Assembly (NCBI GenBank): GCA_023079485.1
Contig: CM041084.1
Span: 64,947,709-65,011,708 of the forward strand
Length of the DNA stretch: 64,000 nt
Direction of reading: 5' to 3'
Source of the DNA: Archilochus colubris
Taxonomy: Eukaryota > Chordata > Aves > Apodiformes > Trochilidae
The notes below the pieces were generated by a model that worked only from the letters and a program-made list of their open reading frames with translations, did not search any database and was not told the origin of the DNA. Of the stretch, positions 12,901 through 25,200 are shown piece by piece; position 1 is the first letter of the stretch; each line of letters opens with the position of its first letter. Position numbers and translations under genes: made by a program.

Positions 12901-13984
12901 CTATTTAGGTTAAAATTTCCTGAAGCTTCTAGGTAGATGGTGATTTCTAGGCTGATCTGGAGACATCTGAACTTGCAGAGCTTTGGCAGGCTAGTATGTT
13001 TCTACTTAAAGCCTCTTCATTGATGGCAAATACCATTTCAGTGTTGTATAATTTCAGTGCTTGGCTATGGTTGTCAGACACTCTGATAGATGGCCTTGCA
13101 TACACTTACAACACTGTAGATTTTGATGGGGACATCAAAGCTTTATGACCTTGTAGCTATATCTTCTCAACTGTGAAATAAGAAGCATCTGAGGGAATAC
13201 CTGGTGGCTCTGAAGAAACTACAGGTGCTCTCTCTGTGAACAACCAGACAGAAATGAGAAAAGCAAGTTCTCTGTTTTGAGGCTGGATAGGAAAAATCAT
13301 TATTTTGTAGAAGCTGGGTATCTCTGAAACATCCATCCCTTCAGAGTTTCCTCAGTGCACCTTAAACAGAGAATTCAAGTTATTTTAATTTGTAAGCACT
13401 GTCACCTTGGAACAAAACCCTGAATGAAAACATCTCTGAGTTTTGGGGACGTTCGGATCCTTTTTGTCACACCTTCTTTATAGCTAGATTTAGTTTCCAT
13501 AACTATTTAAAATCAGTGTTTTTTATATGTATGTCTTATAAAAACATCCACCTCAGTGGCAGGAAACTGCCTCCTCATGTTGACTGGTAGATCAGTTGAT
13601 AATGCAATGCCTTACAAATCTATCAAAATGATCAGTTGTCATTAAATGTATCTGTATTATTCAATGTAATAAGACTGTATCATAACTAAAGTAAATCTCA
13701 CTTTATGTTCTGTAGTAACAATTTTAAGAGAGAGTATGATGTTTAGGTTTGTGGGCTTTTTCCCTTACTGTTATAGATAGCTTAGTTGCCTAAGTTTTTA
13801 ATTTATGTTCATGAGCACCAAATAGGTTTAATTTTCTATTTGGAAAAAAAGTCATGGGATGAGGGGATGCAATTTTCTTTTTCTCTTTGCCATGTAAAAA
13901 TGTCTGAGAATTTGTGGCACATTTTTGGCAGAATACACCATGAATAATAGTACCATGTGTCCAGAATTTTGATACAAGTTTATC

Positions 13985-14310
13985 TCCTGGCTCGTGGCCA
14001 TCTCCAAGACAAGGTCATCCAAATTCCAACAGGTAATGGACAATGCAATTTCAAGAGGAGCCCTTGTCCAGCTATTAGAGTCTTTCCTTTCAAATTAAGG
14101 GTACTTATCCCACTTCTCTGTAGCGGGGAGAGCCTTTCTTGCTCCTGAGGCTTGACGAGCTGCTGTCCTCTCCATTGCCTCACACCAGAGTGAGCTTCCT
14201 CTGTGGGTGTGTGTCCCACCTTTATTGGCCCCCTGGTAATAGGGGACCTGTCCTAACCAGGCACAGGTGGACTCACACCCACTCTTTGGCAACTCGAGGC
14301 ACCTGGATGT
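13985..14310 (-). mobile_element. Diverged relative of the 58-kb element, inverted
   Basis: Read on the minus strand it shows, in the same order as the element at 58182-58503: AACAAGACATCCAGGTGCC, TCCACCTGTGCCTGGTTAGG, then GGGGGCCAATAAAGGTGGGA and, near its end, TTACCTGTTGGAATTTGG. The 58-kb copy has CAACCAGGTGCC, CCACCTGTGCCTGATTAGG, GGGGGCCAATAAAAGGTGAG and CACCTGGTTGGACCTTG. The right limit is approximate and I see no target-site duplication here. The copy is clearly older than its partner. Confidence 0.6.
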
Positions 14311-14589
14311 CTTGTTTCTCTACACTTCTCAATGTCTGATTTCCCTGTGATCTCTCTGTAGTTAACATGTAGAAGAAAAGCCTTCCAAAAATCTCACTTT
14401 GTCAGATTGTTCCCGAAAGGAATGTTAACTTCTTGCAGTATTTTTTTTCTTCACCTCAGATGGTTCTACATTTTTTTTTGTGGAGTATAGTGCACTAGAT
14501 GTTGACAGTCACTGAGTGTAAATCTCCAGCAGCAGGCAGGTGAAGGAGAGGAACTCGGTGGCAGTGATGGGACTAGAGCCATGGGTTTT

Positions 14590-14745
14590 CTTTTGTCCTG
14601 CTGACACTTTGCTCAGGAAGGTCACTGGCATCTCACTTTGCCCATCTGTTAAAAAGGAGTGGATAGGATTTCTGTCACTATAAAACATTTTGGGATGCTG
14701 AGATGGAAATCCTACGTAAAAGCTTTTTATATGGGCATTTTTTTT
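14590..14745 (+). mobile_element. Ancient LINE/SINE tail-like remnant
   Basis: CTCACTTTGCCCATCTGTTA followed by AAAAGGAGTGGATAGGAT and, after a spacer, TATAAAACATTTTGGGATGC resembles the 3' tails of L2/L3/MIR-type amniote repeats (a 'cccatctgtaaaa' block, then 'gctttgagatcc'). The match is by pattern memory, and the limits are approximate. Confidence 0.4.
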
Positions 14746-16719
14746 TGTCTGGAATGGCAGCACTACCTGCACTGTTTTGTAGCCATATGATTTCTCAGAG
14801 AGTGGAACTAGAATCCTCCATATGTAGGATCCCTGTGGGCAGTGGGAGGCTGCTGGAGGTCCAACTGCTGGTGTCTCCACACTTCCTCTGATGGCCCCTG
14901 ACTTAGTGAGGAGGATTTGTGGGAAAACAGATCCCTACAGCACGCTTCACAGACAGTGCAATTTCAACAGGGCCAAGGCTCAACTGGTTGTGTCAAGCAA
15001 CAGTGGGGTCAGTACCTCACTAGAAGGTTGTAATATCAGTGCTAGGACTGACCAAAAGAGAAGGGCAAAAACTTTGCCTAAACGCTCCTTTTGTGTTAAA
15101 TGATAGAAAAAAAAAAACAATTTCATTTTGCTTCAAATCTTTGTTGAGTTGTGTGGGCTTTGTCATAATAGGAAAGGCTATGTTTGGGTAGGGTTTTAAA
15201 ATTTTTTTCCAAACTGAAAATTACTATAGAAACTAAGTCCTATGGTTTGTCAAGTAATTTCACAGTGAAAATAGCTACTCAGCACTGATTAATAGTATTG
15301 AGTATAGTTCTTGTTATTGTCTGCAGCAGAAACAATACTTACCATTGTATGTCTCTAGTCTGAGCCATGACTGAGTCCTTATTCAAGTATGGGTCTTGAT
15401 AATGCTTTCCAAAATCAGTAGATGGGCTATTTGAATAATAGGACCTCAAGATAGTAGATGGAGAAACTGAGGAAGAACTCTGAAGGAGCTGTGTCACAGC
15501 TAAAGTATCTCCTGGTATCAGGATGGGGGAATAAGACAAAGTGGTGCTGAGATTGAGCCTTTCTGCTTACAAACACCCCACTTTCTCTGGTACATCTGAG
15601 GTGAGCTCTGAAGGATACTGAGTGGTTCTGAGATTTTAGTCACTGTTTTTCTGAAATGGCCCTCAGTGTCTATATTGACTTGAAACTAAACCACATTTCA
15701 TGCCTTCTTTTTGGAAATGCTTGTTGTCAACAATGGACTGTTTTTTACAGTCTAGACAATGCTGGTGTCATGATGAGAAAGAAGTGCTTAGAAGCTTGTG
15801 TGATGGTATATCCCATTGAGAAAAAACACTTGGGTTTATTTCTCTCGTTCAGAGGATATTGCAGCAATGATTATTCCACGTTAAAAATCAAAAACAAAAT
15901 CAAAACCCAAACACATTATGAGCTTCTCTGCTTTTGAAAACTTACACATTTTTCCGCTGTTAAATTGAAAATGTCTGGGATTTTTTTTCTACTGCATCTA
16001 CTTTCCTTTAGCTTGCACACCCCTGAGGTAATTAGTGTAGGTTAAAATTTACATAACTGACTTTGGGGTTTTGTAAATAGGAAAGATGGAAATTTATTCA
16101 AGGTGGTGAATAATTCATTTTGAAGCAAGTTTCCTGGTTTTTTTTCTTTTTTTTTTTCTTTTTTTTTCCTTTAATCATGTAGAAGATGTATTACAGACTC
16201 ATAGAGGTTTTCCAAATAGCACCTTAAGCATTGAATTTTTGATGTATTTTATTTCTTAGTGTAGGTAAAGAAATATTAACCATGACTCATTGCACTTTTC
16301 CTGTTCAATAAGGTTTGAATAAACTTAACAAATTTATTAGGTAGATGATAGAGCTTTTTAAGAATTATCATGGCATGCTGTGACAAATATTTTACTAGGG
16401 TACAGAAGAAATAGTTTAAAATCATATTCCCTCTTCAGAAGCAGAGAGACAGAAAGCAGTGCAGTTCGTACAGAGAGCCCCAATTCATATTTTCTTTTGA
16501 ATATTCATTATTTAATTAAGATTAGGAAGATAAACAAGGGGATTGGGCAGCTAAGGGAGTCTGATAATACAATCAATTTTTAATAAAAAATACTTCTCTG
16601 CTTCTGGCTTGTTGTAAGTTTGGACTGGTAATGTCTGAATGGTGTTGTACTATCATGGTTACTCAATCTTTTATTTTAAGTAAGTTTTCTATTTAATTTA
16701 ATTTCTTAACCTCAAAAGC

Positions 16720-17425
16720 TGTCATCTTGGGCACCGCCAAGAGCTGTATCCAGGAGACAAATTCCGAACCAAGCCATCCTCCTGCTTTCTGAACTTCAGC
16801 TTTAGCTGCCGCAACCCAAAACTTTAAACCCTCTCCCGTTGGCCACCAGACTCTGAAAACACCCGATGTCATTCAGTTGGTAGTTTTTGTCATTAAACCT
16901 TCTCACAGTCTTGGTTGCTGTGCACCCTCCCAAGCACCCCAGCTACAGCAGCCTGGTGCCTGCAGCTTGCAGGAGTGCACAGTGTCACTGCTTGGTCCAT
17001 GCTGCTGATGGGATGGGGCCCCTCCAACTGCAGGAGCATCCGGGGAGCAAGAACCTGGCCCTTCTCTTGGGGCAGCCCCCACTGAACTGTAGGAAGTGGC
17101 ATGAAGAAGATCTGATCACCCTAACTGGAGAGCTGCCAGTGCTGCTGGAGCAGAGCCAGAACCAGGACCACATCTCGGCCCTTCCCGGGGAAGCAGTGTA
17201 GGTTGTGATTCACAGAGCTGGGGAAAGAAAATCAGTGCCAGCATTTGTGGTGGTGGGAGAGAAACAGACCTCAGTCCCTGCTCCAGTGGCTTCTAGAGAA
17301 CTTCAGCCAAAAGCTGTCCAGGTCCAGGAGGGCTTCGTTCCCACTAACAGAGGAGCAGTGGTTAGGGGACCATTGCACACATCACAACTGTTATGGAGAG
17401 ATGGAACGTCTTGCTCTGAGGTAGT
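16720..17425. other. GC-richer block, unclassified
   Basis: This stretch stands out from its AT-rich surroundings. It holds a 104-codon plus-strand ORF at 16887-17201 and overlapping minus-strand ORFs, none with a family resemblance. It could be an old LTR (an ATTAAA signal occurs at about 16893) or a non-coding exon. No splice limits fit the main gene. Confidence 0.3.
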
Positions 17426-18746
17426 TTTATAATGTCACACTTCTCATTGTATCTGTGTGATGCTTAACCAGCACCTGCAGGATTTATTGCATCCATCTGA
17501 GGCGCTCTGCTAGGGAATCCCAACAAATCATGCTGTATTTTAAGGCAACTATGATGTCTCTGCTTTAATTTTATAGGGTTAAAAAGTAATTAATGTTAGT
17601 TTTAATGCAAGTAACTAAGGCTACTTGCACAGGATTTTGTAATATGTTTTTTTGTAGTCTTTTTTTATACTCTGGCAGTTTTTGTTTTGGAAACAAGCAG
17701 GACACTTTGCCTTAGTCTTCAACAGAGATTCCTAAACTTGTAAACAGATAGACATCTGTCAAGAAATTTAGATATTTGGAAGAAAGGAGAGACTTCAATA
17801 CTCAGATACGGAGCCTCAGTGGGAAGTTTTTCTCCATAGTCTATTACATTTTCGTCCCATCAAGATGGATTTTTTTTTTGGCTTTGAAGATTGGTGAGAC
17901 TGGGAAGTGGAGCATAATTTTACATTGTTGAGACAACAGTACCAGGGTATACAGTAGGAATCCTTGTGTATTGGTAGTGTTGAGTGCACGTCAGTCTCAG
18001 GAACACCAGTAGAAGATCCAGATGTGATGCCCTTGAATATTCAGCAAGAGCTCTGAACAATGCAAGTCAGGGAGGAGAATTTTCTTTTCCTGAGTGTGTA
18101 ACCTTTACTAGGGTTATTGTTTTCAGGTTTTGCACAGAGAATGCAGGCCAAAAGATATAAATGGTGGCTTCTTGATGGAATGACTTTTTCAGCTTGCTGT
18201 GAATGCATAAAATAACTTCAGGTTCTCCAGCTTCATGTTAGAGAGATGCAGAACTGTGGAGGGAGAGGACTGCTCATGTGAGTTAACCTCCTACTTGTTG
18301 CAACCTCCAAAAATGCCAAATACTTAAAAAAAGCTGTGGTGAGACAAGGCATCAAGATTTGGAGCAGGCTAAAAGTGGGGCAAGTTTGTGGGCTCTGTGG
18401 TGGTTTATGCCTCACTGTTTTGTGTGTTATATTTTTTGGCATGTGTGTACAAATACACTTATACATGCATATACAACTATGTGTTAGGCCCTCTAAAAAT
18501 AAGGGCTGTGGGGCAATACCATGCACAAATATACCAATCAGTATTGTAAAAGAAGATTAGTGCTCAGTTTCCCTTAGAAATAGCAGGAAAAAAATTGAAA
18601 AAAAACATAGAAAAATATATGGAAAAAATAGTGGAATAAAGGGTGGCTGAAAATTTCTTCTGAAAACCTTCAACCAGAAAACGTAAGTCAAACCTTTGGA
18701 AATTGTACATTTATGGCTTTTATTTCCATGTCCTTTTTGTACCTTT

Positions 18747-18795
18747 GAAAGCAAACTGTAAGGTTTTTTTCGAAAGCAAACTGTAAGGTTTTTTC
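18747..18795. repeat. Tandem duplication of an about 25-bp unit
   Basis: The unit GAAAGCAAACTGTAAGG followed by a T run and C occurs twice head to tail, differing only in the number of T. The near identity suggests a recent slippage event. Confidence 0.9.
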
Positions 18796-21171
18796 TTCTT
18801 CTTTTTTTCTATTTTTTTTTGGCATGTGGGACTCAAAGCAGCACAAGGAAGTCTCTCAACATAAGAAGCAGAAGTTGCTAGCCAGGATTCATGAACTCTT
18901 TCAAAGGTATGTCAGATAAGGACTACTTTGTACTTCTATCTGATGTGCTTTCCTCCCAAAGGTCTTTCAGTGCTTTACAGATATTAATGAATGGAACTTC
19001 TCCCCAGAAAAGGTCCACAGGCCTAGGAAAATTAAGTCTGTATTTTTGAAAGAGGCCTCTGTTTTGGAACCCCCCATTTTCAGATACCCAGTTTGGGCTG
19101 TGATTTTTATGTGTGGCACACAGTGCACTTCAAAAGGTGACCAAATGGCTTCTCCCAGCACTCTTCATCTCTGCTTCTGAATTACCCTAGAGAGTGAAGG
19201 AAATATGAATTGGAGCAATGCTTTTGTGATCAAGTTATATGAGCTGTATATGACCTTCAGATAAATACATGGATCAAGTTACCTGTAAAGAAATGAATGG
19301 AGGAAATAAATAACCCTTGTGGGTACAGCCAAGGAAGTTATGTTCTGCTGTGATAGCAGATGAGGATGCTGGTGAGCACAAAAGAGGCCTAACTTCACTG
19401 AATAAATTATTCTCTTGAATCTAATACCCTGAAAAGGGAAGGAAAGGAGAAAAATGATGCAACCCAAAAAGAGATCAAATGTGGTTATTTAAATGTTTGA
19501 TGTTCAGTAATGAAAACTGTTTACCTTCATAATTGTGTATTAGTAGCTAATAAAGGCAATAGATACAGTAGTTTAAAAGTAATAAAATCAACAACAAAGT
19601 GTATTTAATTTTAAATTGAATTGCAAGCAAATGGGTGTTGTAATGAACCCCTGTGTCAACGCAGCTCTAACCAAATTAAGTGAAATAATTTCCATCATGA
19701 GAAACTAAATAAGTACAAAGTTCCAAACAGACCATTCTTCTGAAGGAGAAAAGTTAACTTTGCACATGTTTCAGCTTTACAACTTAGTTAGTACCATTCA
19801 AGAACCATCTTCTCTTAATTCCATTTAGGACAACTGGACCCAAGTTGACTTGACTGCAGCTCAGGGATAAAATTTCAAAGGTGGTTGACCGCCTGCTGCT
19901 TCTCCTTAGTCCTTAAAACTTGAATCTTGTCCTTAGCTCCCATCAGTCTTGGCTTAGGCAAAATTCCCATGTACCTAATTGGGACTGATATTTACAGATG
20001 TTCTAACTAGTTCAACTATTGACTGGGCATTTGCATGATACAATTCTGCTGGCAGAGGAATCTGGAAAACAGTTTAGTGATGCTCTAGAGAGCATTTTAC
20101 TGATTTGTGTTTATATATATATGCATGTTTCTAAAAAAAAAAAAAAAATAAAGACATAGGCAAAGTCTCAGTAGAAACTGATTTGAAGCAATGTGTCTGA
20201 ACTTGGAGATGCAAACATCTGTTTCTGAAGAGGGGAATTTGAACTAAGTGTTACCTAGCTAGAACATGTGCATGAATTCAAGATGTTCAGTGTAACTTCA
20301 GGGTGTCTGTAATTTCCTTGTTAAAGAACCATGTTCATTTTGCAAAGGTGGAGGCTTCTCGTATCACCATCTAGCATGCAAATGAGGAGATGGCAGTGAG
20401 GACACTGGAATTTAATTTTCCAGAAGCAAGTCATAAAATGACTGAAAGAATACTTTACAAGTGTAGAAATGTTGCTGCTTTTGATTCTGGGGTTTTAATT
20501 TTTAAATGAACACCAAATTAACTGAATGTGCATCTTGGCATCCTAACAGAGCTTATCCTCTGGCTGCCTGTGTTGTAGATGCCCAATCTAGTCCTGAATG
20601 GCAACTCTACCCAATGCAGTGATTTGCCCTTGGCTACCTATGACTCCTCCCAGTTGGCCTCCAGGGTGACGCTCCAGGGTGGTCCCTCAGCCATGATCAG
20701 CTCACTCAGCTGCTGGCCCCTTGAGAGCCACTGTCTCTTTCTCTGTGCTCTGCTGCCTTCCCCAGCTTTACCTGCAAGTGTGGCTGGAGCATCACTAGGG
20801 CTGGCACGGCCTCTCCAGCCTTTTGGAGCAGGTTGTGGAAGCAAGAGCTGAAGCTAGCAGAGCATCTACAGATGTTTTTACTTAGGGGCACTTGTATTTA
20901 GACACTGCACCGAGTAGGGACAGAGGAATTGCTCAGAGTTCTGTTTCTGTTGAAAGATGGGATGTGAGTGCCAAAGCATACAGCTTTATAGTGCTTATTG
21001 TAGATGACGTAGTTTTGCATTTGCTCCTGCTGTGCTCTCCAAACAAGGCTTACTCCATAGGGTACTGTGCCTTTTGTGTATCCTGTCCTCTAAGCAGGGC
21101 AGCATTGGTTTAGGCAGTGAAGGGCTGTTTTTACAATATTTTCTGGCACACTGTTGCTACAGCGACTTCTC

Positions 21172-21173
<2 letters not shown>

Positions 21174-21202
<29 letters not shown>

Positions 21203-21203
21203 T
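21174..21203. repeat. Poly-A plus (TA)n microsatellite
   Basis: About eleven A followed by about nine TA units. It lies inside an intron, and further TA-rich sequence follows to about 21440. Confidence 0.9.
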
Positions 21204-21923
21204 CTTGGAGTGGATACAGTTACCTCCAAAATTACTTTAACTACACAAGAAGTTAAGGTGTGAATGCCAAGGAAGGTCAGTGTTTCACATGCAGCTGAAA
21301 ATTTGTGTATGTGTATATATACCTAAATACAGATACATATATATTTATATATAGTTGTTTATAGCTATCAAGTAGGGTCTTTTAGAAGGTTTGTAAGTGA
21401 TAAAAGACATATATAAATTTATAAATATTTTTTAAGGAAAAGGTAAGATTTAGATATATAACAAGATTTTTCCAATGATTTAAAGCAGCCCAGTCCCCAA
21501 GGAACCAGTGGTTTCTAAAAACCTATTGCAGTTTATTGAAGCTGTTAGTTGATCTTCAAACTATTGTCAGAGGCAATGCTTCCCTACTTTAATATTCTTA
21601 ACCTAGAACCTGGGCACCAATGCCAGACGGAGCTGATTATACAAGGGCAGTGAAACTTTAGGTTCCTTATGTCCACCTGTGGCACAGACTGATGAGTATT
21701 TTTTTGTGTTACTGGGTCTGTGACTGCATTTTTCATATATGGCTTTTTGAAGCTTAGCCATTTCTCTGCTTTATCACACTTGTTTCTCCAGTGTGCCCTG
21801 CAAGGCTTATGATATATTCAAGGGAAACATCAAACTGTGATGTATTTCCAATGGCAAATGCTTTCTGTGTCTGCACTGTAGTTAATGTCTTTTCAGTTCC
21901 TCTTCCCTTTCGACCTGCTGCAG

Positions 21924-22044
21924 AGTGGGAAATCAGCCATTGAAAGCAGAGGGGAATGGATGTGAAGAAGGCACAGTAGCCAGATTTGGTAATCTCAGAG
22001 GTGTGAATATTGGATTAAATGGAGCAGCAGAACCTTGTGGGAAG
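21924..22044 (+). CDS. Candidate internal exon (unnamed gene)
   Basis: An excellent pyrimidine tract and acceptor (CCTCTTCCCTTTCGACCTGC TGCAG) ends at 21923, and AAG|GTGAAT gives a fair donor at 22045. The frame is open for 40 codons, reading VGNQPLKAEGNGCEEGTVAR, then FGNLRGVNIGLNGAAEPCGK. It starts in phase 2 and ends in phase 0, exactly bridging the phase-2 donor at 12293 and the phase-0 acceptor at 24212. An upstream acceptor TTTTCAG would add 27 bases in the same frame. There is no methionine in it. The peptide is rich in G and N and shows no domain, so it could still be a chance ORF. Confidence 0.45.
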
Positions 22045-24212
22045 GTGAATACTTTTTTCCTTGATGCAAACTGCTAAATCACTAGACCAACTGCATAACT
22101 ACATTGCTTTGCTTTTTTTTTTTCCTTTTTTTTTTTTTTTCCCTTTCTTTCTTTTAATAGTTTAAGAGGATAGAATTTAGTAGGCTTCAAAAGATGTTTT
22201 TCAGTAGAAGTAACCATATGCTTAAAGAGAATGTCTGAATCTATTAATGATGAATCCTTTGGGCATGGCATGAGTTCTTCAAAACAGTTTGTCAGCTCTG
22301 GCCAAGCAAAGTCTTTCAGCAGGAGATGAGACAGCTATGCCACCATGCAAATGAGACAGACTTGAAATATGATGAATCTTCTATCTCCTTTTCCTACTCG
22401 ACTGACACTTGCTTTGAGGAAGGTTGTAAATGCAAGAGAGATTGTGGTATAATTCCTCAGACTGGCGTTTCTGCCCCCCAGTCACTATTCGATTATCTTC
22501 CAAATTGCTGTGTTTCAGAGAGATAAAGATTTTTTATGGCTTGCTGACTTGAAACAACCAGAAGAGCCAGAAAAGAGATGGCTAACCGGCCATGCATAGT
22601 AATTCCATTGGTAAATGACAAAATCTTTGTTTGTATGACATTTCCAAAATTACTACAGAAGATGAATCTAAAATACAAAATGTCACATTTGGCATGCAAA
22701 ACTATCACAATATATTTCAGTATAAAATTCATAGAGGCGTTTAATTTAGAATGTGTTTAATAACGAAGTCTGCCTGCATCAGTAATCCTGCCTTGAGGTT
22801 TAAAAAGATTGTCTTATTTATTCACATAATGTTAATTTTTTTATATATGATTCAGAAACCAAAAATATTAAGGTTAAATCTTCATTGTTAATTAAGATTT
22901 TCTAATTAAGCTGAAAATAATTGTCATTCAGATTAGTTGTTAAGTATGGTTTGTGTTGAGAAATAAAAGAAGTTTAACAAATTCGGCTGTTTATTTAACT
23001 GCTTAATTTAATTCCAGAAGCTTTCTATCTATATGGAAATATGCTATCTCTTCCAAAATAAATCTAAGACAGGATTAAAGAAGAGATTATTAGCTACTGT
23101 AGGCTTAAACTGTGAGACTAATCAACCTAGTAGACAAGGTAGCCATCTAATTCTTAAGTGTGGCATGGGTACTTGTATCACATTGCATTAAAAAAAGACA
23201 ACCACTAGTGTTTTCTCAAAATAATGGAAGAAATCGATTCCTTGAGGGGTAGGGGGATCATTGGTGATTTGAAGCACTAAATAATTAGTTATTGCAGAAG
23301 CAATTTTATCCAATTAAATCAATGCTGGAGCCAAACTGGGACTCCTCGTGCCTGACCCTGCAGATTGCATTTGAGTGGCACTGGAGTATCCGCTGGCATA
23401 GAGGAATGGACCCTACATCTTTACCCAGGCAAGATTTGTAGGAATTATAATTCTGTGCTTGTTCCCCTTTGTCAACCTTTGTGCTATAAGCTGAGTGTTC
23501 AAGGAAAGCCCCAGAAAAGCAGTTTTGATATGCAACACAGCATTTATTCCATACTAAGCATTCTGTAACTCAGACGACATCTTGTCAACAGCAAGCAGCA
23601 GATGTTTCCTTCTGTCTGGACTTGGAATAAAGGTGCCTGTAGGGAGTTGTTATTAAACTCTACACGTGTTGCACTTTGATTACTATTTTTAAGAGAATCT
23701 GATTATATGATAATCAGAAGGTGAAAGGGTAGTCTGCCTTATACACAGCACTAATAGCTTTGGCAAGGCTAATAATTAGTATAAAAACATGGCCTGCCCT
23801 GTCTTTCATGCTGCGCCTCCAGCCTGCTCTTCTCACCATGTGTTTGTGCCTGTCTTGCAAAGCTTGCTATACTTTTGAAGGTTATGTTTTCCAGTTAATT
23901 CTGCCTTATTATTGCAAACTAATGGTTTCTGGTGTCATAATTCAACAGCTCCACTTTCCCCCTATGTATGCCAAACATTTTATTAGTAGGATTAGTAGTA
24001 TTTGTATTATTTTTTTTCTCTTACGTTCTCTTACGTTCTATGACTTTTGACCTTCCTAGCTCCTGATCCTCGGTTAGCAGTAGGTAATTGCAGGCTGAAA
24101 AAGAAGCATGTTATCTGCTTTTCATAGTTATTTTCTTTGAAGAAATTTGTTCTTGCTAATTGTGGTTAAAGTCAGCTCAACCCAGGTCAGTCACTCAGAG
24201 CCTTCTCCGTAG
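22045..24212 (+). other. Intron, about 2.2 kb
   Basis: It contains a T-rich run at 22112-22146 and strongly AT-rich sequence at 22760-23010 with repeated TTAATTAA-type words. A duplicated TCTCTTACGT at 24018-24037 lies near its end. I see no mobile element. Short ORFs at 22326-22526 and 23760-24050 have no supporting features. Confidence 0.5.
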
Positions 24213-24461
24213 GTCGACCGTTCCAACTGCTCCAAGACACCACAGCTGATAGAAATTCAAGTCAAATGCCTGAGAGGGGTCAAAGATAAGGTTCCTAAAG
24301 GCCACTACACCCTCAAAGTTTCAGTTCTCAGCCGCTTAGGTGGTGGCTTCCTGGAGTGGCCCAAACCAAAGGAGCAGCCTTGGGCCGGGACAACGCTGCC
24401 GGTCAGTCACGATGGGAACTTCTACAACACTGAAATCTACTTTGGACAAAGTATCCAAACA
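24213..24461 (+). CDS. Internal exon, first half of a C2-like domain (unnamed gene)
   Basis: Acceptor CCTTCTCCGTAG ends at 24212 and donor ACA|GTAAGC starts at 24462. The exon is 249 bp, phase 0 at both ends, with 83 open codons and a higher GC content than its flanks. The frame reads VDRSNCSKTPQLIEIQVKCL, RGVKDKVPKGHYTLKVSVLS, then GGGFLEW and, towards the end, GNFYNTEIYFGQSIQT. Alternating hydrophobic strands (LIEIQVKCL, HYTLKVSVL, YNTEIYF) separated by polar loops match the beginning of a C2-type beta-sandwich. The cluster of loop aspartates that binds calcium in classical C2 domains is not apparent, so lipid or protein binding without calcium is more likely. Because the exon has no start codon, ATG-based ORF scans miss it. 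Confidence 0.85.
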
Positions 24462-25097
24462 GTAAGCAACACTTCTTAAATATGCTGTCTTTACTTTGAA
24501 AGTTAAAACACATCCGCTCTTTTTCCTTCAGGCTTATATATTTAATGCATTGCATCATGTTCATAATTTATTAAATAATTTAAGGTGCAATTTAGGAAGG
24601 TGCAATTTTTTTTCCCCCAGGTTAACCCTCATCACTCACTCTAAAAGTGCCAAATATACACTAGATCATGTAGTGTTGTCAGCTAATTTTAAATTTTACT
24701 TTTATTCTCTCTTATCTATGCAACTTGTCAGCTATGTAATTTGATTTCTGTAAAGTAGCTTTAGAATAATAAATGAACGAGTGGGTGTATATAAACACAT
24801 GAATGCCCAAATCCTTCTGTGAGTTTTTAGCTCCATTGACCCCCATTTGCCAAAAAAGCAGCATTTGGATTATTTTGGAAGGAGCCCAAACACTCGAGGC
24901 TCTATTCTGTCTTTTGCGACTGAGGCACACATATTTTCCTGCCTAAGCATGCTGTGCATGGCAGGATTGTTGTGTATCAGTTGCTCACTGTTGTAGCTAA
25001 TGCCTAGTGCTGGTTGAAACATTGGTCTCAGATAAACTCTCTGGCACATGAAAGCTTCCTTACGGCTTGAAAAACAACCTCCATCTCCCTTAGCGTA

Positions 25098-25200
25098 GGA
25101 CTGTTGGTTTTTGTTTGTAGTTTTTTGTTTGTTTGTGGGTTTTTTGTTTTGTTATTGTTTTGTTGGATTTTTTTTTCTTTTTTTTTTGTGTGTGTGTATG
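25098..25200. repeat. G/T-rich simple tract, (GTTT)n-like
   Basis: Runs of TTTG, TTTTTG and finally GTGTGTGT. Read on the minus strand it is an A/C-rich, poly-A-like tract. The ORF at 25028-25243 (lysine/asparagine-rich) is just its translation. Confidence 0.85.

Larger units (their letters stand above)
12293..21923 (+). other. Intron, about 9.6 kb, several old repeats
   Basis: It contains a MIR-like segment, a CA microsatellite followed by an A run, an ancient LINE-tail-like segment near 14.6 kb, an inverted relative of the 58-kb element near 14.0-14.31 kb, a GC-richer block at about 16.72-17.42 kb, a 25-bp tandem duplication at 18747-18795, A runs near 20133 and TA repeats near 21185. No convincing exon was seen between 12.3 and 21.9 kb. 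Confidence 0.5.
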
